Shown here: in pieces, positions 10,859-22,620 of the stretch
How positions within the stretch are numbered: the first letter of the stretch is position 1
Layout: each line of letters begins with the position of its first letter
From: Magicicada septendecula
Lineage: Eukaryota > Arthropoda > Insecta > Hemiptera > Cicadidae
Reading direction: 5' to 3'
Length of the DNA stretch: 64,000 bases
NCBI GenBank assembly: GCA_034769895.1
Contig: CM068367.1
Span: 314,277,986 to 314,341,985, forward strand
Notes under the pieces: generated by a model
Database searches by the model: none
Seen by the model: only the letters and a program-made list of their open reading frames with translations
Told to the model about the DNA's origin: nothing
Position numbers and translations under genes: made by a program

Positions 10859-12593
10859 ATTTATATAACATAACAAATTATATATGAAATTGTTCCATTA
10901 TTTATTTATTTATTAAACAAAATTTTTCATTTCGCATATAGAAATACTACTCATTATTATATCGTTTGTATGACTCCTTCATACATAACTTATAGCTAAC
11001 AATTTACATACACAGGTTATACATAAATCTTATTCTCTAATTTTAATTAACTGAATATTCATTTTGCTCTCGGCTTACTCATTGTGTGATCATCTTTTTG
11101 CAATTTCTGATTAATTTACTTTAATAATGAAGTTACTTGTATTCCAATTTCTTTAATATTAATTAGTTTTAAAACTTTCTACTGCATATGCATTCTCCTT
11201 TATCAACCAAGATTTTATTAATTACGTTAACTCAAAAAATAAAATATTTCTCTTATCATTTATGTTACTCTCAATTACTAAATTTTATACAAGAGATATT
11301 ATTCTAAATTTTACTTTGCTTTTACATTTATGTAAAATTAGTTATTTTAATACTGGTCGAATGTCTTTCATTCTAACTTTAATTAGTGTCTTTCAAATGT
11401 CTGCAATTACAATGGTTTTTCATCACCTCGTTTGACGTGATTAATCATCCGTACGTCCTCCTTTGGTCCTCAGTCTGTGTCCTCCATGTCCTCTTGGCCC
11501 TCTGGTCGGATTCTACTGCATGTATAGTTTACTAGTCGTCACGCCTCACATCGTATGCTGCGGGTGTGTCCATAGACCTCCTCGTATGTGCTCTGCTGCT
11601 CTGGTTGGACTTCAGTTTGTCCTGTACCTCTTACTATAAATTTAAAATAGCGTCGTCGACTCACATAGCCTCCTGTGGCAACGGTTGAATCGAGAAGAAG
11701 AAAATTTATTAGCGCGACCTGGTATTTATAGTCAGGTCATGCAAAAACTCAGATCTGGATGATATTTAACTTGTCAGATTTTTTCGAAGCATCACTTCCC
11801 CCACTCTGGTTCAATTCACTATTTTCGCTTATCTTCGCGAATTACGAAGTTCACATCACTCAATCACTAATTTTTATATGTTTATTGTACGTAAATTACA
11901 TTTCTTTATTGTAATTACAAAAAGAGCTATTCACTTTTTACGTATAGTAATTGCACTTTTCGTCATTTCGGCACGGCCTTTTAACCCTTTATTCACCTTT
12001 AATTTCTATACACTTTGGTGTCTTTTGTTTTACCCTATCGTACATATTTTCCTTATAATTAAAATAAAAAGTAAAACTATTCTACTTGAAAAGGGTTGGT
12101 TACATTTCAGGAACGGACAGGCTTCACACACACAAACAAAATACGCGTGTACACAACGCAAGTGACAGGTGCGTCAGGAATGCGTGTCCATGCATGAATT
12201 CTGCGCTCCCTATTTTTAACTACGATACAGCTTATGCAATCTGAATCATGTTTATTAATTCATATTTATTTATTTTTATTATTTATTTCATTTATTTTGG
12301 CAATGCACAGTACCGTTAATGGTTGTATCGTTGCAATAAATAATCAAACGCTCTTAAATATCAATGTTACTATATTATGTCCGGACTAACTGTAGGGGCA
12401 AAGTAAACAAACCCACGTGTAGATTTAACTTGACAAGCATTTTGATTGGCTACTGTATGACAACACACGACCCAGAGTTCTTGACTGGGTACCGCATAGG
12501 TCTTTAAAACCCACAAGGAAAAGAAAAATTATTGTTTAATTATTGTGCACAGTTTTTAAAAATTACTGTCTGAACTAAATATAACTTATTATT
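10859..12593 (-). mobile_element. Probable LTR (partial or solo) of another retrotransposon
   Basis: The call rests on the primer-site-like motifs directly beyond its lower end and a core promoter-like arrangement on the minus strand at about 11680-11730. The right limit is unknown, and the element may stop well before 12593. No coding remnant of the same element is seen beyond the primer sites. It could also be ordinary intergenic DNA with a promoter-like patch. Confidence 0.4.
11723..11730 (-). promoter_or_regulatory. TATA-box-like motif in the putative LTR
   Basis: The minus strand reads GACTATAAATACCAGG. A start of transcription about 30 bases further would fall near 11695. The following 60 bases are more GC-rich than the surroundings, as in LTR R/U5 regions. 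Confidence 0.4.
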
Positions 12594-13215
12594 ACCCTAT
12601 TCCCGTGTGGGGTTGCTAGTCCTCCATCGGGCGCCTCCCCAGGTGGCGGATAGGGGAATGCCTCCCAGATATGGGTGGTACCGGGGAAATGAAATACCCG
12701 GGGCAGACCAAAACTAGCACAACAGCAGCATCTGACTCAGAGTGAACGGCTGCAAACGGTGACTGATCCACAGTGGGCGGCCGAACAAAAAGGTCCTCCA
12801 AAATGGGGGTTGTGGCGTTTAGGCATAAACAACCAAACACACATAAAAACTGAAGGAGTTTGAAAGACAAAAGCAGGATGAAAAATAATAAAGATAATCC
12901 CCAGGTGGAAATCCACACCTCAACTAGAGGGTGCCCCGTCGGATACGGGGGGGGGGGAGCAGTTCTGCTGATGATTTTCGAAGTCCAGTTGATAACTTCA
13001 ACCAAGGCAAAAACAAAAGCCCAAAATAGGTGGATCAACAGAGTGACGGAATGGAGTCCATTAGAAGGAGAAAAAGGAGAAGACCGAGAAGATCTTGGAG
13101 GGACGAAGTGGATGAATCTATACAACGTATAGGACTTGAAGGACAATGGGAACATCGGGAGAATTGAAAAGCCAGGTTGAAGGAAGGGAGACGGCACTAG
13201 CTGTAGCAACCCTAT

Positions 13216-13217
<2 letters not shown>
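12594..13217 (+). mobile_element. Internally shortened LINE remnant
   Basis: The first 350 bp are GC-rich with CGCCTCCCCAGGTGGCGGAT and GGTACCGGGGAAATG-like blocks of the kind seen in 5' leaders of insect non-LTR elements. The last 190 bp encode the C-terminal tail of a non-LTR reverse-transcriptase protein, followed directly by a (TA)n tail. The long middle part that should hold endonuclease and polymerase is absent. A run of about 11 G at about 12948 lies near the join. Clade assignment (RTE-like is likeliest) is uncertain. Confidence 0.55.
13028..13200 (+). pseudogene. C-terminal tail of a non-LTR reverse transcriptase, frameshifted
   Basis: The first frame gives RW-x-x-RVTEW and then, after a one-base shift near 13060, a second frame gives KRRRPRRSWRDEVDE, a Gln-Trp-x-x-RENW block and EGRRH before TAG at 13198-13200. 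The order Arg/Pro-rich linker, RxW-x-DE, then W--R--W near the C-terminus is typical of RTE-like and related LINE ORF2 proteins. Confidence 0.6.

Positions 13218-13264
<47 letters not shown>
13218..13264. repeat. (TA)n tail of the LINE remnant
   Basis: Nearly perfect TA run between the LINE remnant and the first base of the B' LTR. Confidence 0.9.
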
Positions 13265-13268
<4 letters not shown>

Positions 13269-13883
13269 ACAACACAAATAAGCCACCCCAATACCAGGGA
13301 TAAAAAAGATGATTCTGAATATAAAATAATACTTCATATAAAATAAAATGTTTAATATAAATAAAATGTAAAGACAATGACTCGACAAACGACGACATGA
13401 CCTAACCCAAGTGATTGAACCAACAAAAGGAAACAAAAGAAGAAGGGAACCACAAAAAACAAACAAGAATAAAACCAAAGAAGAGAAGAAAGTGATCAAC
13501 CAAACCGAAAGAAGAAGGGAAAAAACCAAAACCAAACAAAAATGAAACAAGTTCATGGAATTGACTCAATGTTAACACGTTAAAAATGAACCCAAAGGAG
13601 AAGGTGGAAAACCAAAGTATTAAACAAATCCAATGAAAATGAAGAAGGAGGGAAATCAAAAAGAAACAAACTCAAAATGAAGCGAAATAAATAAGAATGA
13701 AAACCAATGATGATACACAAACAAGTAATAAAGAATATGAGCAAGAGAAATAATGCACTCAAATGTAATATTGGAAAAAAGACCAATAATTAACCTATGA
13801 GAAAAAAAAGTAAATGTTATTATCCATTAATGGACAAAAAGTAATGGAATTGAAAGAAACCCAATTAAACAATGTTAAATATA
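13265..13883 (+). mobile_element. B' LTR, left part
   Basis: It begins TGTTAC directly after (TA)n. Together with 19850-22300 it makes an LTR of about 3,070 bp, the same size as the B LTRs (about 3,066 bp). The Helitron splits it after the A at 13883. Similarity to B in this first part is weak; the assignment rests mainly on total length and on the better match at the far end. Confidence 0.65.
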
Positions 13884-14164
13884 TCTTATATATTAATACG
13901 TGAAGAGAAAACTTTGTACCTTTTTTTAAGCATATTGCATGCACGGAGGAGTGTGAGATTTGGCATAGTTAAAGTTTATATGGAGAAGGAGTGCAGAAAG
14001 CTAAAATTTATATATAATATGTGTTACAAATACATTAAATTAAATAAAATAAAACATTCATTTGCACTTGAAAATTCATTTAAACTTTTTCAAACAATGG
14101 TAATTGTTAAAAATAAAATAATTTCGTTGCCAGGCAATAAAATTATAATTTTTTCATTTTAGTG

Positions 14165-14250
14165 TACGTTCATACTGCCAATGTCAAACACATAATAGTC
14201 TGTCGTTTGTTTACGTTCATACTGCCAATGTCAAACACATAATAGTCTGT
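14165..14250 (+). repeat. Tandem 39-bp repeat in the Helitron 5' leader
   Basis: A 39-bp motif starting TACGTTCATACTGCC occurs at 14165-14203 and 14212-14250, apparently identical, with a 47-bp period. Confidence 0.9.
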
Positions 14251-14678
14251 GGTCAAACAGTCGCAGAGTAGAGATTGTCGCCAAAGAATTTTAAAATGTT
14301 GCCAACAAATAATTACTGACAGATTGACTGAATGAGCTGTGAATTTTGTGTGATTTCAAATGTTCCTTTTTCAATAGTCTGTGGAGTGTATGTCAAGGCA
14401 AAAAAGCGTTTATTTTATATATTGTATATTAGATATCTGTGTTTTATATATTAATGTGCAGCTGAAAGTGAAATACAGCTTGCTTAATATACACCTGTTG
14501 CAAAAGGAAAATTTTGTAGCAGCAATTTGAATTGACTTACTCTCACCTAATTATTATTGGTGGTTTCAAAAAAGTGAGTACATTTTATTATTTTTAAATT
14601 AAACCCTGTCTAATCTTAGTTTCAGTAATTTCATTACATGTTTTTTTTTACATTCAGATATTCACACCTACTTCCATT

Positions 14679-15968
14679 ATGCCTCGACATAGAACACTGA
14701 TGAGTCGGAGTGAGAGACAAAGAAGAAGGAATATATATTCGCACGAAAGTCAAAATGATAATAGACCAAATGCAAATTTAAATAGTGTAAATAGTATAAC
14801 ATTAACGGGTCAGAGTGAGAGACAAAGAAGAAGGAATATATATTCGCGTGAAAGTCAAAATGATAATAGACCAAATGCAAATTTAAATAGTGTAAATAGT
14901 ATACAAAATGATGAAATTATTTTGAGGGATACATTTAAATGCACACTGAATGTCATTCCAAGAAATTTTAATACTTTTGATTGTGGATTAATGCATTTAC
15001 AATGCAGGTTTTGCAATGCAAAATATTTCGAATCTGAGGTCACTTTAGGTGAAAGGACTGCATTCACTTCATGTTGTCATAAGGGTAAAGCAATATTACC
15101 GGCCTTAAGTCAAAATGAATACTTTAAATCATTGTATGATGGACTTACTTCAAATGAACCTTCAATAAAAAGAAAGTCAAAAAATTATTTTGAAAACATT
15201 CGTAAATACAATTCATCATTTGCTATCGTTAGCTCAGAAGCTAAAATTTCGGATACAGTTACGCGTGGAGTGTATCATTTTAAAATACTTGATGTTTTTT
15301 ATCACAGATCAGGTCCAATGACTGCTGGATATGGTCGCTCACCATGTTATGCGCAATTATATTTTTATGATGTTGACACTGCTGTCAATTATAGATTACG
15401 TGAACACTATAATCAAACATGCAATAACAATATAATGCGCGAAATCTCTCTTGAATTGGAACGCATTAATCCTTTCGTTCGGTCATTCATTGCAATGAAA
15501 GATCATTGTCAGAGAGTTGAAAATCAAAATAAAGAAATTTGTATGCTCATTAAAGTAAATCGTGATTTAGATCTACGCCGTTATAATGATGCAGTTCAAA
15601 CTGATGTAGCAGTAATATTTAGTACAGTTGATGATGAGCCACCCTTTGAACGAAATATGGTTTCGTTTTCAAAAGTTAATGGTACCATTAAAAATATCTC
15701 TGTTTTGGATTCATCATTGGACCCTTTAGCGTATCCATTACTTTTTCCAAATGGTGATACTGGGTGGCATATCAATATTTCTCATAATGTACCAACTACA
15801 TCTAATTCAAGAGCGCCCAGAAATAAATTAACCATGCTTCAGTATGCAGCCTATCAACTTGCAATTAGAGAAGATTTTAGCATGTTGCACCATTCACAAA
15901 AATTATTTGTGCAGTGGATAGTTGATATGTATGTGAGAATAGAGGGCACAAGGTTACATTTCATTTGA
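14679..15968 (+). pseudogene. Helitron Rep/helicase, N-terminal part
   Basis: The frame opens at ATG 14679 and runs 429 codons to a TGA. After the duplicated Arg/Asn-rich start comes a Cys cluster, C109/C112 and C132/C133 followed by His, the zinc-finger-like block that precedes Rep in animal Helitron proteins. Residues 230-429 belong to the Helitron_like_N region (for example the LDPLAYPLLFPNGDTGWH segment). The TGA at 15966-15968 lies in the middle of conserved sequence, and the same frame continues in the next entry, so it is a premature stop. Confidence 0.9.
14709..14902 (+). repeat. 105-bp tandem duplication inside the Rep coding start
   Basis: The Helitron protein starts with a 35-residue unit present nearly twice (from about residue 11 and again from about residue 46). 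Each has SERQRRRNIYS and NDNRPNANLNSVNSI. The period of 105 bp keeps the frame. Confidence 0.9.
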
Positions 15969-16535
15969 CAAAATCAAACAAGTCTTAGGTCTGAAGTTTA
16001 CAACAATTTAACAGATTATTTAGAATTGAACCCCAATGCCAATAATGTTGGCCGTAGAGTAATTTTACCATCTTCATTCAATGGATCTCCAAGAAATATG
16101 TATCAGAATTATTTAGATGCAATGTCAATTGTACAACATTTCGGAAAGCCTTCTTTGTTTATTACAATGACTTGCAATCCAAGTTGGCCTGAAATAGTTA
16201 GCAATATTGGTGTAGGTGAGTCAGCTAATTTTCGACCTGATATTGTTGTGCGTGTATTCAAGTCCAAACTGAAAGCATTAATTGAGGGCCTTACACTAAA
16301 AAAAATCTTCGGTAAAGTTGAAGCACTCATTTATACAATTGAGTTTCAAAAGAGAGGATTGCCTCATGCTCACATTTTACTCTCTTTAAATGAGCAAGAT
16401 AAAATTGTTAACGCTACCGATATTGATAAAGTTGTATCTGCGGCGATTCCTAACATTCAAACACATCCTACATTACATGAATATGTTGTAAAACACATGA
16501 TGCATGGTCCATGCGGTGTACTTAATCCAAATTAA
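15969..16535 (+). pseudogene. Helitron Rep nuclease, HUH part
   Basis: Same frame as the preceding entry after its stop. It contains the FGKPSLFITMTCNPSWPEI-type block and the metal-binding HUH motif in GLPHAHIL (about 16365-16373), then VVKHMMHGPCG. These are signature segments of rolling-circle Rep in Helitrons. The frame ends at a TAA that is followed by the expected continuation in another frame, so a small indel lies at about 16533-16546. Confidence 0.92.
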
Positions 16536-16546
16536 ATTCTGTATGT

Positions 16547-17727
16547 ATGAGAGATGGAAAATGCACAAAAGATTATCCAAAACGATTTAATGAATTTACA
16601 TGTGAATCATTAAATGGATATCCATTATACAGAAGGCGTGATAATGGTATTAATGCTGAAGTTCGCGGTAGTTGCCTCGAAAATCGTTATGTTGTACCAT
16701 ACAATCCGTATAAAAATACATTTATAAATACGTGTATAAAGGCTATGACAGTGCATCTGTTGAATTAGGTTCAGAGAGAAATGAACCAGGTCAAGAAATA
16801 CAAATTGATGAAGTTAAAAATTTTTTAAATGGCCGTTATGTCGGATCAACTGAAGCTGTATGGCGCATCTATGAATTTCCAATGCATTTTCAATCACATG
16901 TCATCGTTAGACTTGACATTCATTTACCGCGTAGACGGAATGTTTACTTTCGAGAAGGGCAAGAACGTCAAGCAATTGAAAATGCAAGACAAACAAAATT
17001 ATTAGCATTTTTTGAATTGAATCGATCAGATCCATCAGCGCATGAATATAAGTATATTGAAATTCCTTTGCATTATGTGTGGGAAGATTCCCGAAAAAAA
17101 TGGAAGAAGAGAAGGCGTGGAGGTGATAAAATCATTACACGCATATATGTAGTACCACCAAAAGACATCGAACTTTTCCATTTACGATTGCTTTTATTAC
17201 ATGTCTGTGGTCCAAAATCATTTGAGGATGTTAGAACATACAATGGAATTATACACACTTCTTTTGTTGAAGCGTGCCATGCTCGCGGCATTGCTTCAAA
17301 TGATAATGAATGGCGCGAATGTTTAAATGAAGCAAAAGAATTACATTCACCAAAACAAATGCGAAATTTATTTGGTTACATTTGTGCATTAAATGTGCCA
17401 GCCAATGCATTGGCGTTATGGAATGAATTTAAAGTATATCTTAGTGAAGATTTTTTGAGAGGTTACAACGAAGAAGTATCCTTTAACACAGCTCTATTAG
17501 AAATTGAAGATATTTTGAATGTTCATAATTTGTCATGCCAAGAACTTGGTTTACCAGTTCCCACATATTCGCAGAGAACAGACGAAGCAAATGCTATTGA
17601 TCCAATAGAACAAGAGTTTCTGTTTTGTGAGCATTATGAAACTGCAAATATTGAACAGCGTAATCTAATTGATCGTGTGTTCGTGAAGTTTGGCACCATG
17701 ATACTGGATCTAATGTTTTTTGTTTAA
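16547..17727 (+). pseudogene. Helitron Rep tyrosine motif and linker to the helicase
   Basis: The first 60 codons hold MRDGKCTKDYPKRF and VVPYNPY. A frame change then leads into KYIYKYVYKG (16714-16743), the two-tyrosine Rep motif, which is intact. In related proteins about 25 or more residues separate these two motifs. Here they nearly touch, which suggests a deletion that also shifted the frame near 16710. The rest, to 17727, is the conserved linker with a Lys/Arg-rich patch (near 17095-17120) and leads to the helicase, where another frameshift falls just before the Walker A motif. Confidence 0.85.
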
Positions 17728-19043
17728 CCGCTCATGCAGGTTGTGGAAAAACATTCACACAAACAGCAATCATTCACAAATTAAATTCGCTTAATCTTAG
17801 TTGCATTGCAACAGCGTTCAGTGGCATAGCTTCAACTCTATTACTTGGAGGTAGAACTTTACACAATGTGTTTAAATTGCCTATACCCATTTTGGAAAAT
17901 TCTGTAGTGAATATTACCGCAAATAGTAGCTATGGACGTTACATAAATTCATCATCATTGATAATTATTGATGAAATTTTTATGTGCCCACTGCAAGTGT
18001 TGAAAATCATAGATTATTGCAGGATCTATGCGATGAAAATGATAAACATAAACCATTTGGAGTGAAAACGATACTTCTGTGCGGTGATTTTCGGCAAATC
18101 TTACCAGTTGTCCCACATGGATCACGTGCAACTTTAATTGAAAATTGTGTCACGAGTTGGCATAAATTTGTTTATTTTCATAAAGTAACGTTTACTCAAA
18201 ATATGAGAGCCTTACCAAGTGAAATAGAATTTGTCGAATTCTTGAAAAAAATCGGTAATGATGAAGCCCCACAATTCCCTCAGTTTGGTGAAAATATTAT
18301 TGAAATACCTCAGCAATTAATAGGAGATGAAAATAATATTATTAATGAGGTGTATGGAAATATTTCCGAAAACATACTCTCAGATAACATATTGAAGTCA
18401 GTTATTTTAGCACCTAAAAATGATGATTGTACTTTTATTAATACTGATATACTTAATCGAATACCAGGTGAACAGAAAACATATCATAGCTACGATAAAA
18501 TAATTTGTGATGATGACAATGAAATCAATAACTATCCAGTAGAGTTTTTGAATTCTTTGACTATTAGTGGTTTGCCACCACATAAGTTAGTATTGAAAGT
18601 TAATTGCATCGTTTTACTGATCAGAAACTTAAATACAAAGGAAGCAAAATCAATGGAACAAGAATGCGCATCAAGTGTATGCATCGTAATGCATACAAGT
18701 TTTAACTGGAACCGCACGCAATAAGAGAATTTTGATTCCACGTATAAATTTAACATATTCCGGTACTGTTTTACCATTTAACTTTCAAAGAACTCAATTT
18801 CCAATTATACCTGCATTTGCAATGACAATAAATAAGTCTCAAGGACAAACATTCGAAAAAATTGGAATTTTATTGAGGCAGCCAGTTTTTACACATGGTC
18901 AATTGTACATCGCAGCAAGTAGAGTTCGATCATTCGATGGTTTGAGATTTTATATTTCCGAATATAATGGCCAAGGGCATTTAGCAAATGATGAAAGAGT
19001 TTTTACAAAAAACATCGTTTACACAGAAGTTCTGAATCATTAA
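17721..19043 (+). pseudogene. Helitron PIF1-like helicase domain, three frames
   Basis: Walker A appears as AHAGCGKT (17730-17753), Walker B as LIIIDEI (about 17958-17980), motif III as GDFRQILPVV (about 18083-18112) and the C-terminal helicase motifs as MTINKSQGQT (about 18823-18852) and LYIAASRVRS (about 18904-18933). The order and motifs are those of PIF1/RecD-type SF1B helicases fused to Helitron Rep. The domain is cut by frame changes near 17980 and 18720. The residue after Walker B reads Phe where Ser is usual. The frame ends at 19043 in TAA. Confidence 0.9.
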
Positions 19044-19849
19044 ATTCACTTTCAAACTATTTTAAGTTCAATGGACAACATTTATTTTTTTAACCGCCCG
19101 GTTTTTTTGATTTAATGAAAAATATATGAAAAAATACGAGGCACGTATTTTTTATTAATTTTTTATTTAAATTTTATATAATTCGAAAAAGATAGGCAAA
19201 ATAACTGTGTAGCCTTGGCGAAACCTGGTCAGTATGGCAATAAAAAAAACCCAAGGAAATGTCAAAAAACGCGTTATTGCTTTTTAAATATGGCTTAGCC
19301 AAGCTAAACCTCATTTTTCCTATCTTTCATATTTTTCAAATAACTCGAAAATTAATGCATAGAAAAAAAATTAAAAAATTATATAAGCTTTGTAGCAGAT
19401 AATCTTCAAACTGTTTTCGAATTTTGTACCTTACCAAAAATGAAATGTAATCCACTGGAATTGAAAACAATGTATCTTATACTTCTATGAATGTCAAGTC
19501 TCATTTTTATTAGCGTTTATTTGATTCAATAATAACATGAAAAAATTAAAACTGACAATGAATTATATCAAAAAATAAATACGAATACAAGCTGTAATTG
19601 TTTTTTTTCAACTGTTACTAACATTAAATTTTAAATTTCATAGGTATTGCAGGGAATTAAGGCAAACAACGTATTTGTAAGCTAATGACGTATTTGTACA
19701 CGCTCGCAGCTGACGTAATAGAACAAAATTCAAAAAAATTATATGCAATGATTATAAAGGTATACTCTTTGACAAAAGAACCTCAATAACATTCAAACTT
19801 AAAAATTTAATGAATTATGGTCAAATTTCGACCACTGGGCGACCACTAG
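19044..19849 (+). other. Helitron 3' noncoding region and terminus
   Basis: AT-rich and without coding signal. The last 32 bases hold the transposition terminator: a 5-bp-stem hairpin at 19818-19834 and CTAG at 19846-19849. Confidence 0.85.
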
Positions 19850-22300
19850 TAAATATAAAAAAACAAACTAACCCAGAATTTAGAGTTAGATGTAATGATA
19901 GAAATATAAAGAAATAAAATTGTTAATATTATTAATGAGATATTGTAATGAAAGAGATAGTACGGTAGTGAGATAGTAATTAGAGGGATTACCCATTCAG
20001 AAACACTTAAAAAACAAAAACATTTGTGAAGTGCAATATGAAAGTGTAAAAAACCCAAAGTGTAGTGATAAAGAAAGTACACTAATTAAATTATCATAAA
20101 CTATAAATAATTTAAAAGTGAAGGTGTGATTGAATGAGAATAGTGTAAAATAAAGAATGTTAATATAGTGAAAAATAGTGAATGATAAAAGCAATTAATA
20201 AATCCAAAGGAAACACTAAATGATAAAAAGTGAAGAATATTAGTAATTAAGAATAGCAATAAGTATAAACAATTAACGCTGAAAAGTGATGAAGACAGTA
20301 ATTAGTTAAGAAAGAATGTTGTTATTTAATTTAAGTAAATGCAGTTATAATTAAAGGGGAGAATACCCTGAAAGGAAAAACGGATAGTGTTAACATGGAG
20401 GGAAAGTAAAGATTGTTTAAAAAATTAAGGAGTTAAAACAACTCCATAAACACCCATGTTATAAGGGATCCTTATAAAGTTCATAAAAAGTGATGTTGTT
20501 TATCACACTAAAAATGAAATAAAATAAGATGAATTGTAAACAAAGATTAGCAAATAATAGTTAAATAATTATTTAAGCAAGTTTATGAATTGGATATGGC
20601 TGGTAGAATTATACAGACCATAGGCCTAAATATTGTATTTAATAAGATCAAAAACTAGTAAATAATAGCCACATTGTTATTACTGGCAAAGTAAATAAGT
20701 AAACAAGTTAAAAAAATGTATGACTAGAAAATGAGGAAACCAAATAGTAAACAATTATGTACAAAATAATACTGACATAATAATAACACATAAACAGACC
20801 CAAAACACAACAATAAATGATACGACCAATTATAATAACAAAATAAAGCCCATGAGGCTAAAATGAGATGTAATTTATATGAAATAAGTCAAATACCATA
20901 ATGGCTACTTAGGCCTAGGAAAATGCCTAACTGTCAAAAACAAACAACTACAAATTGTAATAAGTTAACTAAGAATTTAGCAAATCCGAGGCGAAGGACT
21001 CACCAAGGATAAAGTGTAAATCATTTTTAAGACAAAATATTATAATAAGCACTTGAATTCAAAAAGAAATGTAATTAACAAGTATTAAAATAATTGTAAA
21101 AACATAAAACCTAAAATAACCCAAACTTGTGGGGTATCAAAATAATCTATGAAAGGAAATACATACTATAGTGACAATATTTAATAATTAGGAAGGAAGA
21201 TAGAGGAATAACAGCAATCAGAAGATATACTAGGATTTTGAAAAGAATTCAAATTTTGATAACAATGGATTTATATCAAGCTAAGCCAATCAGAATTATT
21301 TGGTAACCATAGAAACCGGCGTTGGTGTCGAAAATTACCGTTGAATACCGTTACTCGTAAACCGTCATTCTACCAGGACAGAAGCCAAAGTTTGGAAGAC
21401 CAATTTTTAATTAAATAATGTAAAACTGTGAACGAAATTCAAAACCATGATTGGATAAGAAGCAGACGAACCATTAGAGCAGTCAACTAAAGACCAAGGA
21501 CCATAAAACAGAAAAATAAAAGAAAATTATGACCACATCCTATGTGAAAAGGACGCCAGACCTACTTAAGTCCAAAGATCCATGAAAATAGAACTTATTG
21601 CAGCCCAATCCTCTTCTGACCTAATGAAGGAAACCACCAAGTCATGCTGATGTGTTAAGTACCATTGAATTACCTTATTTCCAAAAAATAAAATCACTCT
21701 AAATTTTACTGAAAGTAATTTGATCTCACTATAGGCCGAATATTTCTCTTTCAAAGATTATTTAAGAAAAATAAAGACACTGAAAATTTGTTAACATAAA
21801 ATCTAACCTATTGTTTAAACACGAACTTTCGAAACACATTTAACGACACTACAGAACAGATTGTAACAACACACCTTATTATTTATGTACACTTAGAGTA
21901 AGGTAAAGTACTTTTATTGTAATCATAGGAATTCTGTGCCTTGTAATCAAAAGAATCCCACGATTTTGGAACGAAAATATTATAATAACTGAACACTTCA
22001 GCGGCCATGCTGGAGTACGTACCTCGTTCCTCTGTCAAAATTGAAAATATTAATTATCAAACATTAAAATCACTATTACAGGGAGTAACCGTTGTTATTA
22101 TTTCATAGGGAGTGCATAATATTACTTGTGTTCATTTACGAAAGCTAGATTTGATAATCAGCGCTCGAGTTGCAATTAGTACAACTACCTACACGATACA
22201 GAAGGCGGAACAAGCGGGAAATATTTGAACCCCCCGACCATCACAGCTGAGAACACCCTAGTAAGATACAGATTAACAAATTTAATTGTTTTAACAAACA
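19850..22300 (+). mobile_element. B' LTR, right part
   Basis: It continues the LTR after the Helitron and ends AACAAACA, three bases before a primer site. Several blocks correspond to the B LTR in the same order, such as ATGCC(T)AACTGTCAA with AAACAAC near 20930 and the AATTTAATTGTTTT-AA tail at 22280. It is therefore a diverged relative of B. Confidence 0.75.
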
Positions 22301-22550
22301 ATTTGGCGCCACCCGGGATTAACACACCCTTATATAAGAACAGGTAAGGTTACTGCCGTGTTATACTGGTAATCCTAACATCGCTACGGACATCGTTAGC
22401 GCAAAATTGATGTAACGACCCCAGTGCGAGACGAACGCGCTAACACTAACACATAAAACTGGAATACATTATATAGTCGCCATACAGCATTACAGATTTG
22501 GCTTCCATCGCGGGGCTTAAACAAAGACGGACGATAACAATAACGTTACA
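22301..22550 (+). other. B' leader with primer-binding site
   Basis: A PBS-like TGGCGCCACCCGGGATT starts at 22304, three bases after the LTR end. The sequence GGGACAGGTAAGG in B is matched here by GAACAGGTAAGG. The leader is cut at 22550 by the (TA)n run and the B array; no B' coding region is visible in the window. Confidence 0.75.
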
Positions 22551-22566
22551 ATATATATATATATAT
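22551..22566. repeat. (TA)n run at the B insertion point
   Basis: Short TA run between the B' leader and the first base of the B LTR. With its flanks it forms a palindrome, TTACAA(TA)nTTGTAA. Confidence 0.85.
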
Positions 22567-22620
22567 TGTAATGGTACATATCTTCACCTAACCATAATGA
22601 AGAAAACATGACCAGATAAA

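Larger units (their letters stand above)
13884..19849 (+). mobile_element. Helitron, 5,966 bp, with both termini
   Basis: The 5' end reads TCTTATATATTAATACG after an A. The 3' end reads CTAG before a T, with a hairpin (TGGTC/GACCA, 19818-19834) 11 bases before the CTAG. These are the Helitron hallmarks: 5' TC, 3' CTRR with a nearby hairpin, insertion between A and T, and no target duplication. The interior encodes, in order, a zinc-finger region, HUH Rep nuclease and PIF1-type helicase on the plus strand, all broken. The element lies inside the B' LTR and so is younger than it. Confidence 0.92.

Noticed and set aside
12616-13209. 197-codon minus-strand open frame
   Set aside because: It runs opposite to the LINE remnant, is Pro/Leu/Phe-rich by composition and has no motif.
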